A stretch of 64,000 nt of DNA from Auriscalpium vulgare (taxonomy: Eukaryota; Basidiomycota; Agaricomycetes; Russulales; Auriscalpiaceae): the NCBI GenBank assembly GCA_019915015.1, contig JAHBBC010000006.1:1674001-1738000 (forward strand). Reading direction: 5' to 3'. Positions 22,901 to 33,283 of this stretch are shown here, piece by piece; positions within the stretch are counted from its first letter, which is position 1; every line of letters begins with the position of its first letter. A program made the translations under genes and the position numbers. The notes under the pieces were generated by a model, which worked only from the letters and a program-made list of their open reading frames with translations, made no database searches and was not told the DNA's origin.

Positions 22901-24995
22901 AACAATGTCACCCTCGAGAGCGCGGTTACGATCCTTCGAGCCGCAGATATAGATGTCAGCGTCTAAGACCTCAGTGGACACATACGCGTCCGAGCGGTTA
23001 CGCTTGTTCACTCTCAGGATGCCGACGACCAGCTTTCCAGTAGCCAGAAGGGGGGGAAGGGACGCCTGAGGCAAGTACGGAGCAAAGAGAGACTTGCGTT
23101 GAGGCTGGTTGGATTGCTGCTGAAGCTGTGACTGGAACTGCTGCTGCTGCTGCAGGAGGTTGATACCGCCGATACCGAGGCCCATCATGTTAGCAGCCAT
23201 CATGTTCGGCAGCATATTGGGAAAGCTGAAGGAAGGCATCTTGTGGTGATGGCCACCAGCGGCCGCACGGAACTGCTGCAAGCTCTGCAACTGTGCCTGC
23301 GCCTGAGCAAGGTCCGCACTGAAAGCGTTCCCAGCTTGAACACCACCAACACCGCCATCTAGCTTTACATCAGCTTTTGACACAGGCACGTTGTTGGGGG
23401 ACGTACTGAGTCGCCAGCTGGCATCCGCCCTGGAAGCTTGACGGGAGTGGCCACCGAAGCCCGGAGGGGGAGCAAATCCATCGTCAAAGCCTTCCGAAGG
23501 TGACTGGTGACCGAAGCCCGGGCCGCTCAGGTTAGGTTGACTGCCAGACTTGTTGACAACGGTGACGCTGTGCCTGCGCCCATGTCCGCGAGGTATTCCC
23601 TGCTGCTGGGGATCCAGTCCAAGATTGACGGTCGCCAACCCTAGCTGACTCATCAGATTCTGCTGACCAAGGGGGTTCAAACCACCCGGAGCTGCCATTC
23701 CCATCGGCACTGTGCTGTGAACCCTCCTGTGCACGTTTGCCCTATTGGGGGCGAGGCCTGGAGTCTGGAAGGACAGAACCTGATTCGAGGCGAGCTGCTG
23801 CTGATACAGCGCTTCCTGTTGGCGCTGCAGGTTCTCAATTTGACTTTGAATGGCAATCTTCGTCAAAACACGTCAAGTGAGCGGGACAAGCCAAAACGAG
23901 CACGACTAATCGTACCTGCTCCGCCATGATACCCCGAATCTCTCCGTTACTTTCTCCTCGCCTGTGCCCGGAGTCTTGGTCGGAGTACGAGGGTACAGAT
24001 TGCTGCTGCGGAAACTGGAAGCCGACATCATCTTCCCCAATGGGCGGTCCCATAGGAGAGTTCGCACTCGGGCGGCGGCGAGCACCAAACATGAATCCTG
24101 GAGCGAGTTGAGGACGACCAGAGGGTCCAACAGCGTCAATCTGCTCCTGCTGGGCGGCGAGAGCGGCGAAACGCGGGGCGGTGAAGTTCTGGGACTGCGA
24201 GCGAGGATGGTGGCCCTGCGGGTTAGTGTTGTAAACGTGCTCTGGAATTTCGCCTTCCTCATAGCCTCCCCCCTCCTCAACGTCCTCCATCATCGATCCA
24301 AGGTGCGGAGAGAAGTTGTTGAAGTTGCTGGAGAGCGCGGAGTTGCCCAGTGAAGCAGCTTTGCGATGCCTCGGAGGAGGCTCAGAGGCGCCTGGAGTTG
24401 GATACATCAGAGCGCCGGGCTGAAAGACGGGCGCGTTGGCGGGAAGGGTGGAATTCGAAACTTGGGGCAGGGGCATGGAGGTCGAGGTTGTGACGGTGTT
24501 ATTACCGGTCAGTGGGGAAGTCTGATTAGGTGGCGAGGTGGTCTTCAGATCTGCGATGACACGCTGCAGCGAGGAGAGAGCATCGCTGGTGTCGGCATTT
24601 GGGGTCGCGGACTGGCCAGGCTGCTTGACCGGAGCCTGATTGGCGTTGTTACCACCCTGTCGTTGTCCTTGGTTTACCGTGGAACCTGCCTTGCGATGGG
24701 TTGTGCGCCCACCACCTCCGGCATTGGGGCCCTTCCCGCGCTGGTCGTTCTTGCGACCGTCATTTACATTTCCCTTCTTCCCGGTCTCGGACCCCGACTC
24801 ATTCGCGCCAGTGCTAGGAGGCTTCTTACTCCCGGTGCGGGACAGAGGTCGCGGGGCACCTTGAGCAGACGCGACACCGCCGGGTGGAGGCTTTGATACG
24901 GATGCGGTTCGGCGAGGGCCGCGGTTGTTGTTTTGTGGGGCAGACCCGTTAGAAGCGGGTTTCTTGTCGTCCTTCTTGGCTGGTTCGTCGGTCAT
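19913..24995 (-). CDS. SSD1: Dis3L2/Ssd1-family RNB protein
   Basis: A large RNase II-family RNA-binding protein, 1,492 aa from 12 exons, with introns at 20009, 20439, 20694, 20808, 21155, 21309, 21643, 22070, 22282, 22670 and 23858 (lower coordinates). The first ~600 residues are disordered: Asn/Gly/Ser-rich, then Gln-rich with HH- and Q-runs. Cold-shock/OB segments follow (GKLVVGILRVNKRNRSDAYV, ALEGDIVAVELLDVDEVWG, TDEVKPQFAGHVVAVVERMP). The RNB domain contains RIFTIDPETARDLDDAIS, VGVHITDVSYFVKP, RATSVYLIQRVVPMLP, LCSLNPGQERLTFS and YTHFTSPIRRYADILVHRQL. The acidic residues of the Dis3L2 active site (D-x5-D-x-D-D) are all present. Yeast Ssd1 is a translational repressor without nuclease activity; this copy looks closer to active Dis3L2. 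Confidence 0.93.
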
Positions 24996-25495
24996 TTCGT
25001 TCGTGAGGCAATATGCGTGTGTGGTGAGTTATGCGTTGTTTTCGTTGATTTTATATATTTTTGATTGAGAATACGCGGGAGGCCTGCACGCGTGGTGGTG
25101 GTGTTGATGTTTGTGAGTCGGATGTACGCGGAACCGGACGGTTACGCACCAGAGTAGCTATGACTTGTATGTGGATTGGATGGCTTTGCCCTGTGGGGCG
25201 AGTGGGGGATAATGGAGTGGTTGCCTGGGGTAGGCGTGGAAGGAGATTTGCAATTGCTTATCGTCGTCAAGAGCGAGGAGACGCAAGTAACACAACTCGT
25301 CTTCCCCAGGGCTGTACTACATTCCCACGCCCTCCTTGCACATCAAATGATACACATCTCCACGCAGCTTTCTTGACACTTCACACCAGTGTCTCGTGTC
25401 CGTCTGAAACGCGGGCGCCGCATCCGAGGACCGGTAAGGTTCGCCTCTGTTCGGCGGACAAGCAGTCTAATACACAAGTCTATCAAGTCTAAGTA
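24996..25495 (-). promoter_or_regulatory. Upstream region of the RNB gene
   Basis: 500 bp holding the IDH2 3' UTR and the SSD1/Dis3L2 promoter and leader, both on the minus strand. An AT-rich stretch (about 25045-25065) lies 50-70 bp upstream of the ATG. No other gene seen. Confidence 0.4.
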
Positions 25496-27293
25496 TCAGA
25501 GCTTCCCGATGATAGCCGCGGTATACTCCTTCGTCGATGCCTTACCCCCAAGGTCACCGGTGATGGCCTTGCCCTCAGCAATAGTCTAGAAGACAAGGTC
25601 AGATTTGACGCCATCGCAGTCCACGTGTGTCATACCGTCAGGATGGCGGACTCAATCTTGTCGGCGTGCTCATTTAGATCCATGTGCCTAGACGAAGCAT
25701 GAGCTCAGCTCCATGTGTAGGAGTGGCAGCACACATACCTCAACATCATGAGCGAAGACAACAGAAGAGCCGTCGGGTTAGCAAGACCCTTGCCTAGATA
25801 ACCAGCATTTAGCACAGGTTGCATGTGTGAAATGACGTCGGGTTGACGTACCAGCGATATCGGGCGCTGACCCGTGGACAGCCTCGAATATGGAGGCGTC
25901 CTTCACATGAACACAGTCAGTACGTACACAGGACAACGAGGAGGCTCAGCTCACACGTCCAATGTTACCAGATGGCGTAAGACCAAGTCCTCCAATGAGG
26001 CCAGCGCACATGTCGGACAAAATGTCACCGTACAAGTTGGGCATCACCATCACGCGGTCGGCGTAAGGTTTGGGATTTTGTGTGATCTGCAGTTCGCGTG
26101 TGAGACAAACAGACAAGCGCACAGTCACATAATTTCGAGATACCTGGAGGCAGACTCGGTCTAGGAGGTCCTCATCGTAGGTGACGTCAGGGAAGTCCTT
26201 CGCAACCTCACGGCACGCTGACAAGAACATGCCGTCGGACATTTTCCTGTCACAAAATTATTGAGGAGAAGAGCAAAGGGAGAAAGCTACTTGCATGATG
26301 TTCGCCTTATGCACCGCGGTAACACGCTTCCGTCCGCTGCTCTGGGCGTAGATGAACGCGTAGCGCGCGACACGCTCAGACGCATCCCAGGTGATGAGCT
26401 TGATGGATTGAACAACGCCATCCACAATCTGGAAGACATTGTGTTACAACAGAACGAGCTGAGAACAACGATGCACATACCTCATGCTCAATTCCAGAGT
26501 ACTCTCCCTCCGTATTTTCACGAATGAGGACAGTGTTGACGTCGTCGTAGGGTGTCTTGTAGCCTTTGATAGAGACGCACGGGCGGACATTGGCGAAGAG
26601 CTTGAATGTGCGGCGCAGGGTCAGGTTGAGCGAGACGTGACCCTTCCCGACTAAATGCAAGGTCAGTATCCGGCGAACGCGACTTGTGAAACTGGGTATG
26701 TACTAGGAGTCGCCAGGGGGCCTGAGGTAGCATCAGTGATGTGTCAAAGTTACTGGCACCGGTTTAGAACGCACCTTTCAGGGCAACGGTGTTCTTGCGG
26801 ACAGATTGAATGGCGACGTCGGGAATGACTGTCTTTCCCCCCTTCAACACTGGGGTCACGCTGACTTCTTCCCATTGAATAGGGACCTAAAAACCTAAGA
26901 ACAAACTCGCTCGGTGTGGGAAGTAGCTCACCTTGGCAGCATCATAGATGGCCTTGACGGAGTCACTGATTTCAGGGCCAATACCTGTAGCAACAATTGT
27001 GCTCAACACCATCAACAACGCACCCACCGTCTCACTCACCGTCTCCTGGGATGAGGGTCACTGTATACTTGCCCTGTGATCAAAGAGGTGAGAACAGAGT
27101 ATGAAACAAGAAGCCGGACACGTACATTGCTTCCTTTTTGACCTGCAAAAGCAGCTGTTGGCGCTGCAGAAGCGTATCGCCGGAAAGGCTGTTCTGAGGC
27201 TGAGCCAGCTGTGCAACAGGGTGGCTAGCTACACACCTGAGAGTAGGAAGCGGCACGATGCGCAACGCCAGCGAAGGACCGAGGAACGAACAT
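25496..27293 (-). CDS. IDH2: NAD-isocitrate dehydrogenase, catalytic subunit (mitochondrial)
   Basis: TCA-cycle enzyme converting isocitrate to 2-oxoglutarate with NAD+. Motifs: [16 protein letters not shown] (N-terminal), [20 protein letters not shown] (substrate-binding Ser/Arg), [53 protein letters not shown] and [15 protein letters not shown]. It ends AAIIGKL. Residues such as [13 protein letters not shown] fit the alpha/Idh2 catalytic subunit better than Idh1. The gene is cut by many ~50-nt introns. The N-terminal splices are tentative: [19 protein letters not shown] is a good mitochondrial presequence, but its join to the KYTVTL exon needs a non-obvious donor. Confidence 0.88.
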
Positions 27294-28700
27294 GACGGGG
27301 GTAGATGTGTAAAGAACGGGCGCAAATATCAAAGACTGATGCAAGGCCCGCATCCGGAGCGAAACGGGCATCACGTGGACGCGGCACCTCAGTGCTTCGC
27401 GTAGTACACCGCCGTTCCGGCCAGAGCTTCGGAGAGTCTTCTGACGTATTCTCCCACAGATGCCAAGGCAACTCTTGCCGCATCTCCGACGAACTCTTGG
27501 AGAATCTCGGCCCCTCTTCTTACTGAAGCTTCACCAAGAGCAAGCTTTGAGAAGAGTTAGCGGGAATCTTCCACGGCTGTCTGCAGGCAGGGCATTATAT
27601 GTAGCATTTATTAGGCATTATTGGGGAGCCATAATCAGACATGTTAAACAGAAAACAATGCTGATTACTGCAAGGACTAGCTATACACACAGTAGCACAT
27701 CTTCGCAGTTATAAATACTACATCTAGGTGCATGAACTACGTGTGCGGCCACAAAGGGGCTCGGACAGGGTTGCGCCAACGGCCAACCTCGTTCGCTCAC
27801 CGTCTCCATACCCTGGCGCTCTCACTGCCTCCGCGCATTGCCGTCCCATCTCCACCTCACGCACTGCCGGTCGTTGGTCCCCGGCTTCGGTGTGTCCCGC
27901 ACCTGAAGAAAAAAGTAGAGCGTGTTAGTTAGAGTTGGCGGCCATGGCCGCTGGAACGAGTACCCAAGAAGGCAGCCAGATCCCAAAAGCCTAGCCTGAA
28001 GCGAACAGCACACAGGAAAGAAAACACTCAAGGAAGCAGCCCAGGGAGAGACCTGACCAGGACCAGACGGAGGACGAGCAGGTAGGACCAGGGTAGGACG
28101 ACGACGTTGAAGGCATAGAAGGCGAAACATGGCAAATCAACTCGCAGTCGACGCGCGTCCTGTTGACTTTCCCACGCACCGAAAATGGTCGCGCACAGAC
28201 CATCTCACAAACGCCTTGCCTTGTGACCGCCTTCTGTTGGGCTTGGGTTTACCGTTACGGCCGCGTTGCACTGTTCAATTGCGCAGCAGATAGCTCATGT
28301 TTCTCAGTTTTATCTTTATCATATGTACATAATGCTCAACAAAATTGCGTGCGCTCCGACTGCACCATCACGAAAGGCGCACCCGTGAAAGAGGAATATT
28401 GGGCACGAACCTTGTGCGGCTCAACTTGCATGTCGCAGGCCCTACGAAATAAGCCGAGACAGCGGCAAAGATGACGGCGACTCGCGCAAACAGGGGGAAC
28501 GGAGGGCGCACAGTATTAGTGCGGAAGGTGAAGGGGGTGACAGGGTGGCGGTGGTTGCGGAGGGCCCCACGGCAGAAGATTGAGAGAATTGTAATCTTGT
28601 CTAGATAGTGGCCGGAATCTTCGCGCAAGAGCTGCAAAAGCTTCAGGCCAGCTGTCGCTGTGAATGACGTGTGGAGCTTGGCCCAATTGTTAGAAGATCT
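27294..28700. other. Long non-coding stretch left of the inverted repeat
   Basis: About 1.4 kb, unusually long for this window. It includes the IDH2 promoter. Short open frames on both strands lack splice continuity or family motifs. I find no tRNA or rRNA signature. It may contain the outer part of the element bounded by the repeat at 28701. Confidence 0.4.
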
Positions 28701-28792
28701 AGTCTCGGAACCAGCCGTGGCGGAGCTGAAAAAAGACACGAAAAGACGCTCCTGAACGTCTGGCGACTTTGAACCGGCGGCACATGGATCGA
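28701..28792 (+). repeat. Left arm of 92-bp inverted repeat
   Basis: Read on the minus strand, this segment aligns without gaps to 44976-45067 on the plus strand: 78 of 92 positions match, including perfect runs at both ends (the outer run holds GGCTGGTTCCGAGACT; the inner run begins TCGATCCATGTGCCGCCGG). The arms bracket exactly the helicase and DUF6589 genes. Most differences would change amino acids if the segment were translated, so it does not look like conserved coding sequence. It could be the terminal or subterminal repeat of a DNA element. Confidence 0.8.
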
Positions 28793-29329
28793 CCCAGGCG
28801 TGACAGCGAGGTTGCGCGAGGGCCCATCAAAATCAATAGATAACGGGAGAGATAAGGCCGCGCCAGATGACTAAGCCTAGCCTTGAGCCGCCCGCTGGTT
28901 TTCACAGAGGTCGGGGCATCTACAGCTAAGACTTGAGAAGTTGGGAATAGGTAGTATAGGTCAAAAAACACATACCTACGAGAAGAAACCATAACAAAAG
29001 GTCGCGGTTTGTCCGTGAGCAATCAACTGGCCGGCGGTAACACGGGCCGGCGTGAGGCCGCTGTTGGTCCGCTCGACGCAAAACCTGCGCAGGGCGCGGG
29101 GAGCAAAGACTGAGGGCAGGGAATTGCATGGACAGTGTATTAGGTCTACAGAACATACTCAATGTATGTAAGGAGCTTGCTTTATGTTCGTACTTGCAAG
29201 AGCTAGGTGTCGCACTCGGTGTTAAGTGTCATGTGACCAGCGCGGAGCGCATAGAGTTGCTGCTGCCAGGGGGATGGGCCGTACCTACCTTTTTCGTGAA
29301 GTCAACAAGCCCCCACCTCTTTCCCTGCC
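28793..29329 (+). promoter_or_regulatory. Upstream region of the helicase gene
   Basis: 537 bp between the left inverted-repeat arm and the helicase ATG. A short block near 29234 (ATGTGACCAGCGCG) resembles one inside the right arm's flank (ATGTGTGACCAAGCGCG on the minus strand). That hints that the symmetry of the two ends runs further inward, interrupted here. No TATA box is obvious. Confidence 0.35.
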
Positions 29330-31202
29330 ATGCCAGCTCTCTCCGAGGCCGAACATCTCGCAGAAGCAGCAAAATACCAGGCCAATCTTGCCTCAGCAAG
29401 AAAGGAGGCCACTACAACTCGCAATTATAATTCTACCACCACTCGTACGCAGATAACGAACCTCTTCGCCTCTCGCTTCGATGGCAAGCAGCCATACCCA
29501 TGGCAGATTGATGTTACTGAGGCCATGATTCTTGGCCTCGACTGCACTGTGATAGCGAGCACGGGCGCCGGGAAGACGATGCCATTCGTCATGCCTAACT
29601 TCGTATACCCGAACAAGATGACGGCCATCATCTCGCCACTGAAGGCGCTGGAGGACGACCAGGCCGCGCGGTTCAAGAAAATGGGCCTCCGCACAGGTGT
29701 TGTGCAGGGAGTGACGTGGAGCGAGGAACTACGCAAGGTCAGCGCACGTGTAACGATCGAGAGCGATTGAACTTACCTCTGGACAGGAGCTGGAGCATCG
29801 TGACTACGACGTTATTCTTGCGTCACCAGAAATGTCCCTTCAACGCGGCGGAAGCTTCCGCAGCCTCTTGAGCTCGCCTTCATTCGCGAAGGACATCGGC
29901 GGCTTCGTTGTGGACGAAGCACACTGCATCTCGCAGTGGGGCCACGATTTTCGGCCGCAGTACGGTGACCTTGGCAAGCTTCGCGCATTTGCCCCTACCC
30001 ATGTCCCGATCCTCGCTGTGTCGGCGACTATGGCGCCACTTGTGCTCGAGGAGGTCCGGTTGAAGCTGGGGATCGACGCGTCGAGCTCGTTCCACGTAAA
30101 CCTAGGCAATGACCGTCCAAATATTACGCAGGAGGTACGCAAGATGAAGTCAGCAACAGACTACGCCGCATTGGACTTCCTTGTCAAAGGCGCAAGACGT
30201 GCGGAAGACTTACCGCAAGCGATCGTGTTTGTGGAAAAGATTTCACAAGCGCACGCAATCTTAAACCGCCTACGCAAGCTCGTGCCTCAGGGTCTGGAGG
30301 ATAGCATTGACCTCCTGCACGCGCGTCGGGCAGACCTGTCAAAGAAGATTTCGGTGCAGGACTACAAGAATGCACGCACAAAGATATATATTGCAACGGA
30401 GGCCGCTGGGATGGTGCGTTGCTCCGCTCGCGTGTTGCTAATGTCTGTCAACTGACGAGCCGAATATGTAGGGAATGGACATACCGGATATTACCATTGT
30501 GGTACAGTTCGGCACTCCGACAAATCTATCTGTCTGGATTCAACGTGCTGGTCGAGCGGCGCGATCCGCACTTGTACAAGGACGTGCCATAATGCTTGTC
30601 GAGGCGTCCGTGTTCCAGGAGGTTGGGGCACGAAAGGATGCAGGAAAAGATGATGAAGACGCGTCCGATGACTATGACAGCGACAACGATGAAGCACCAG
30701 GCTCGCAAGACGAAGACGAGGAAGAGAGGACTTACAAGAAGAAAGTCGAGCCTACCCTCCGGTTGTGGATTGAGACTAGCGGTTGCCGCCGCGATGTCGT
30801 GGACGACTATTTCGGGAATCCGCCACGAAAGCGTGCGTCAGGATGATTCTTTTCTGAATGCTCACATCTTAAAATTTGATCCGTCAGCTGCAACAGGACT
30901 GTGCTGCGACAATTGCGCGCGGGGATGTACAGAGTCGCGTGAAAGCTCACCAACCGATGCAATACCCGACGGTCCACGCACACCGACGCGATCACAGTTC
31001 CCTCCGGTGCCGCGTACTCCAAGAAATGCTCGCATCGTGCAACAGATGCCGCTCACGCCATCGTCACGGGCCAATGTGAACGGGAAACGCACCATGGTCA
31101 CGGGCCTAGACAGCGACAGCGCGGATGAAGGTGGCGAAGATGGAGACGGGTTCACCGATGCTGAGAGCGATTCCGGCCGTCCGTCGGCACCGTCGGCACC
31201 GC
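29330..31202 (+). pseudogene. RecQ-type DEAH helicase, 5' part (split by LTR element)
   Basis: Superfamily 2 helicase related to RecQ. Exons are 29330-29737, 29787-30413, 30472-30832 and 30897-31202. Motifs in order: Walker A STGAGKT (residues ~77-83), SPLKALEDDQ, DEAH box VVDEAHCISQWGHDFRPQY (~179), SATMAP (motif III), then GMDIPDITIVVQFG and WIQRAGRAARS (motif VI, usually QESGRAGRDG). An acidic linker and CCDNCARGC, possibly a Zn-binding element, follow. The reading frame then runs into the LTR and stops at 31342, adding about 46 unrelated residues. The remaining 3' part is at 41004-41977. Without the insertion the gene would encode about 869 aa. No other inactivating change was noticed. 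Confidence 0.85.
31199..31202. repeat. Target-site duplication, left copy
   Basis: The 4 bp ccgc just before the LTR is repeated at 41004-41007 after the other LTR. If the final A of the LTR is counted with the target, the duplication is 5 bp (accgc), the usual Ty3/gypsy size. Confidence 0.7.
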
Positions 31203-32356
31203 TGATACGCCTGCTACGCGTGTGGCTACTGTTTGCGCATTTTCGATGCACTGTGGCACTCGCACAGTGGCTCCGACCGTTGCCATGCATCCCCGACTCT
31301 ATCGTTCTCGCCGAAACACTCGCACAACAGCTAGCTCTGTAGCTGTCCGCGCAATCGTTCGCTGCAGTTCGCCGACGCTCGCTCTCACTCGCACATCATC
31401 CTACGACAGTCGCCGAAGTCACGCCACGTCCCCTGCACCCTAGTCACTCATCAGCAGTCAGACAATGTTCTCCCAAGGTCGCACCGACTCGCTATACGTT
31501 CAGGCGTGCATACACAGCTCGTGCACACTCGCACTCGACATCGCTGCTTCGCCCGAGCATCGCTACACGTTTGCATCGTTCGCCTGAGCCAGCCACGTCA
31601 TCGCCGAGGTCGCCCGACTCGTCCGAGCATCTAGAGCAATCCATCAACTGCATAGTCCGTCGGATCTTGGCCATGTCTCACATCAATTAGCCCACATCAC
31701 CGAAGCCAGAGCCATGAGATAGCAACCCCGTCCACGTCGTCGCAGTCGTTCGCCGGCGCTCGCCTGTACTCAGCGGACACAGCTGCACATGCCCGACCTC
31801 CCAGCGACTCAGAGATGCAGCGCAGACTCGCAGACCATCGAGCTATTGCCCAGTGACATCGGAGACGATCCCCGAGCCCGAGACATCAGCGGACCGGATC
31901 ATCAACCACTTCTGATGCATTGCTGTTGCATCCCGAGCATCCCGGAGGTTTCGCCGAAGATAGCATCATAGTTGCGCCTAGACCGTCGCGATATTGTCCC
32001 CTCATGTCGCAGCCGTTCGCCGACGTTCGCCTATGTTCAGCGAGCTCAGCTACACGTCTAGGGTCTCTCAGCAACTCGCCAACGATACAGTGACTTGCTG
32101 AACATCGAGATATCACTCAGCAACGCAGGAGACAGTGCCCAATCCCGAGCCATCAGTGACCCGGATCAACGACCACTTTTGACGCGGCGCTGATGCGCCC
32201 CGAGTGTCCCGGAGACTTTGCTGGAGATATCTCCGCTTTTGTGTCTAGGCCTTTGATATCTCTTCTCTCTCATTCGCTATAATTCGCCGATGCTTCGCAC
32301 GGCTTCGCTGACTGCATCGCATGACTCGTGTAGCTACTCCGACGCATTTTCCCATG

Positions 32357-32362
32357 TATAAG
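32357..32362 (+). promoter_or_regulatory. LTR TATA box
   Basis: TATAAG within ATGTATAAGTGTAG is the only good TATA box in the LTR and would put the transcript start near 32385. The 3' LTR carries the same site at 40542-40547. Confidence 0.5.
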
Positions 32363-32439
32363 TGTAGCTAGCAGTGTCTGCATGCAATAGGAACTTCTCC
32401 CCCCAGAGACAGCACCTCAAACCTCGAGAACTATCGTCT

Positions 32440-32513
32440 TTCACCTTCGCAGCGCATCGTTTAGCCTTTTTATCGACATCGACATCGCATTCACCTTCGC
32501 AGCGCATCGTTTA
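32440..32513 (+). repeat. Direct repeat inside the LTR
   Basis: A 24-bp unit beginning TTCACCTTCGCAGCGCATCG occurs at 32440-32463 and again at 32490-32513, with a 50-bp period. The 3' LTR has the same pair at 40625-40648 and 40675-40698. It lies downstream of the TATA box, in the transcribed leader. Confidence 0.85.
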
Positions 32514-32822
32514 CGCACTTGCATATTGAGAACCTTCGCCCTACCGTCGCCCATCGTCACCCAGCGTCGCCTATCGCCCCCGACCTTCGCCCTACCTCCC
32601 CGACTCTCGCTACGCCACCCCAAGCCTTGTATTGCCGCCCACACCTTTGCCGACACTCCCCCTCATCCCCCGTCGCTCGCTACACTTCCCCAGTGACAGC
32701 TGCGACTCTCCGAGCCCTCTGGTAGACCTGGGACACGCCCCCCAACTAAAACAGTACTACTCGACGAGCAGGGTTTGGTTTTGTCATCTGACCGCCTGTC
32801 CGACGAGTTTGGTCATCATTTG

Positions 32823-32840
32823 TGGAGCCCACCGCGAGGG
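32823..32840 (+). other. Probable tRNA primer-binding site
   Basis: TGGAGCCCACCGCGAG starts 4 nt after the LTR end, the expected location and TGG opening for a primer complementary to a tRNA 3' CCA end. The tRNA was not identified. Confidence 0.5.
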
Positions 32841-33283
32841 GCACTACCAGAATTCTTCCAGGACGCTCATCCTCGACTCCTCCCTCTCGTCGACATCGCT
32901 ATCCGACTCGTGTCTCGTCGCTCGCAGAGGAGCTACGTGAATCGTTCGTCGTTTGGCCCCCCAGTCCAGGAGAGCTCTTTTCCTCCGTTCCCAGTCCTTT
33001 TGCAACCCACAACAACCTCTCCGACGTCTCGCACAGCGACAGCGAGGTTCAGCAAATTTTAGGAGACCTTTCACCGTTCCCTGGAGCCGCTACACCATCG
33101 CCTTTGCATCGCTCGCAATCGCATCGCACACCCGATCGCACACCCCCGTCGCCGTCGCCACAGCCGTTATCGCCACCTCGTAATCTCACCGATCGCCTTG
33201 CATCACGTCCGACATCGTCTATCGTCAATCCACTCCCTACAACTGCCCTACCCACTCCAGTCAATCCCCTACCTCGTCGCATC

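Larger units (their letters stand above)
31203..32818 (+). repeat. 5' LTR (1,616 bp)
   Basis: Begins TGATACGCC and ends GGTCATCA. Rich in repeated TTCGCC/TCGCCGA words. Same sequence as 39388-41003. Confidence 0.93.

Noticed and set aside
25496..27293. Regulatory Idh1 subunit instead of catalytic Idh2
   Set aside because: The region after [12 protein letters not shown] and the [11 protein letters not shown] block match the catalytic/alpha type better; not fully excluded.
31222..32116. Small open frames in the LTRs, repeated at +8,185
   Set aside because: No ATG context, domain or codon pattern; identical by virtue of LTR duplication.
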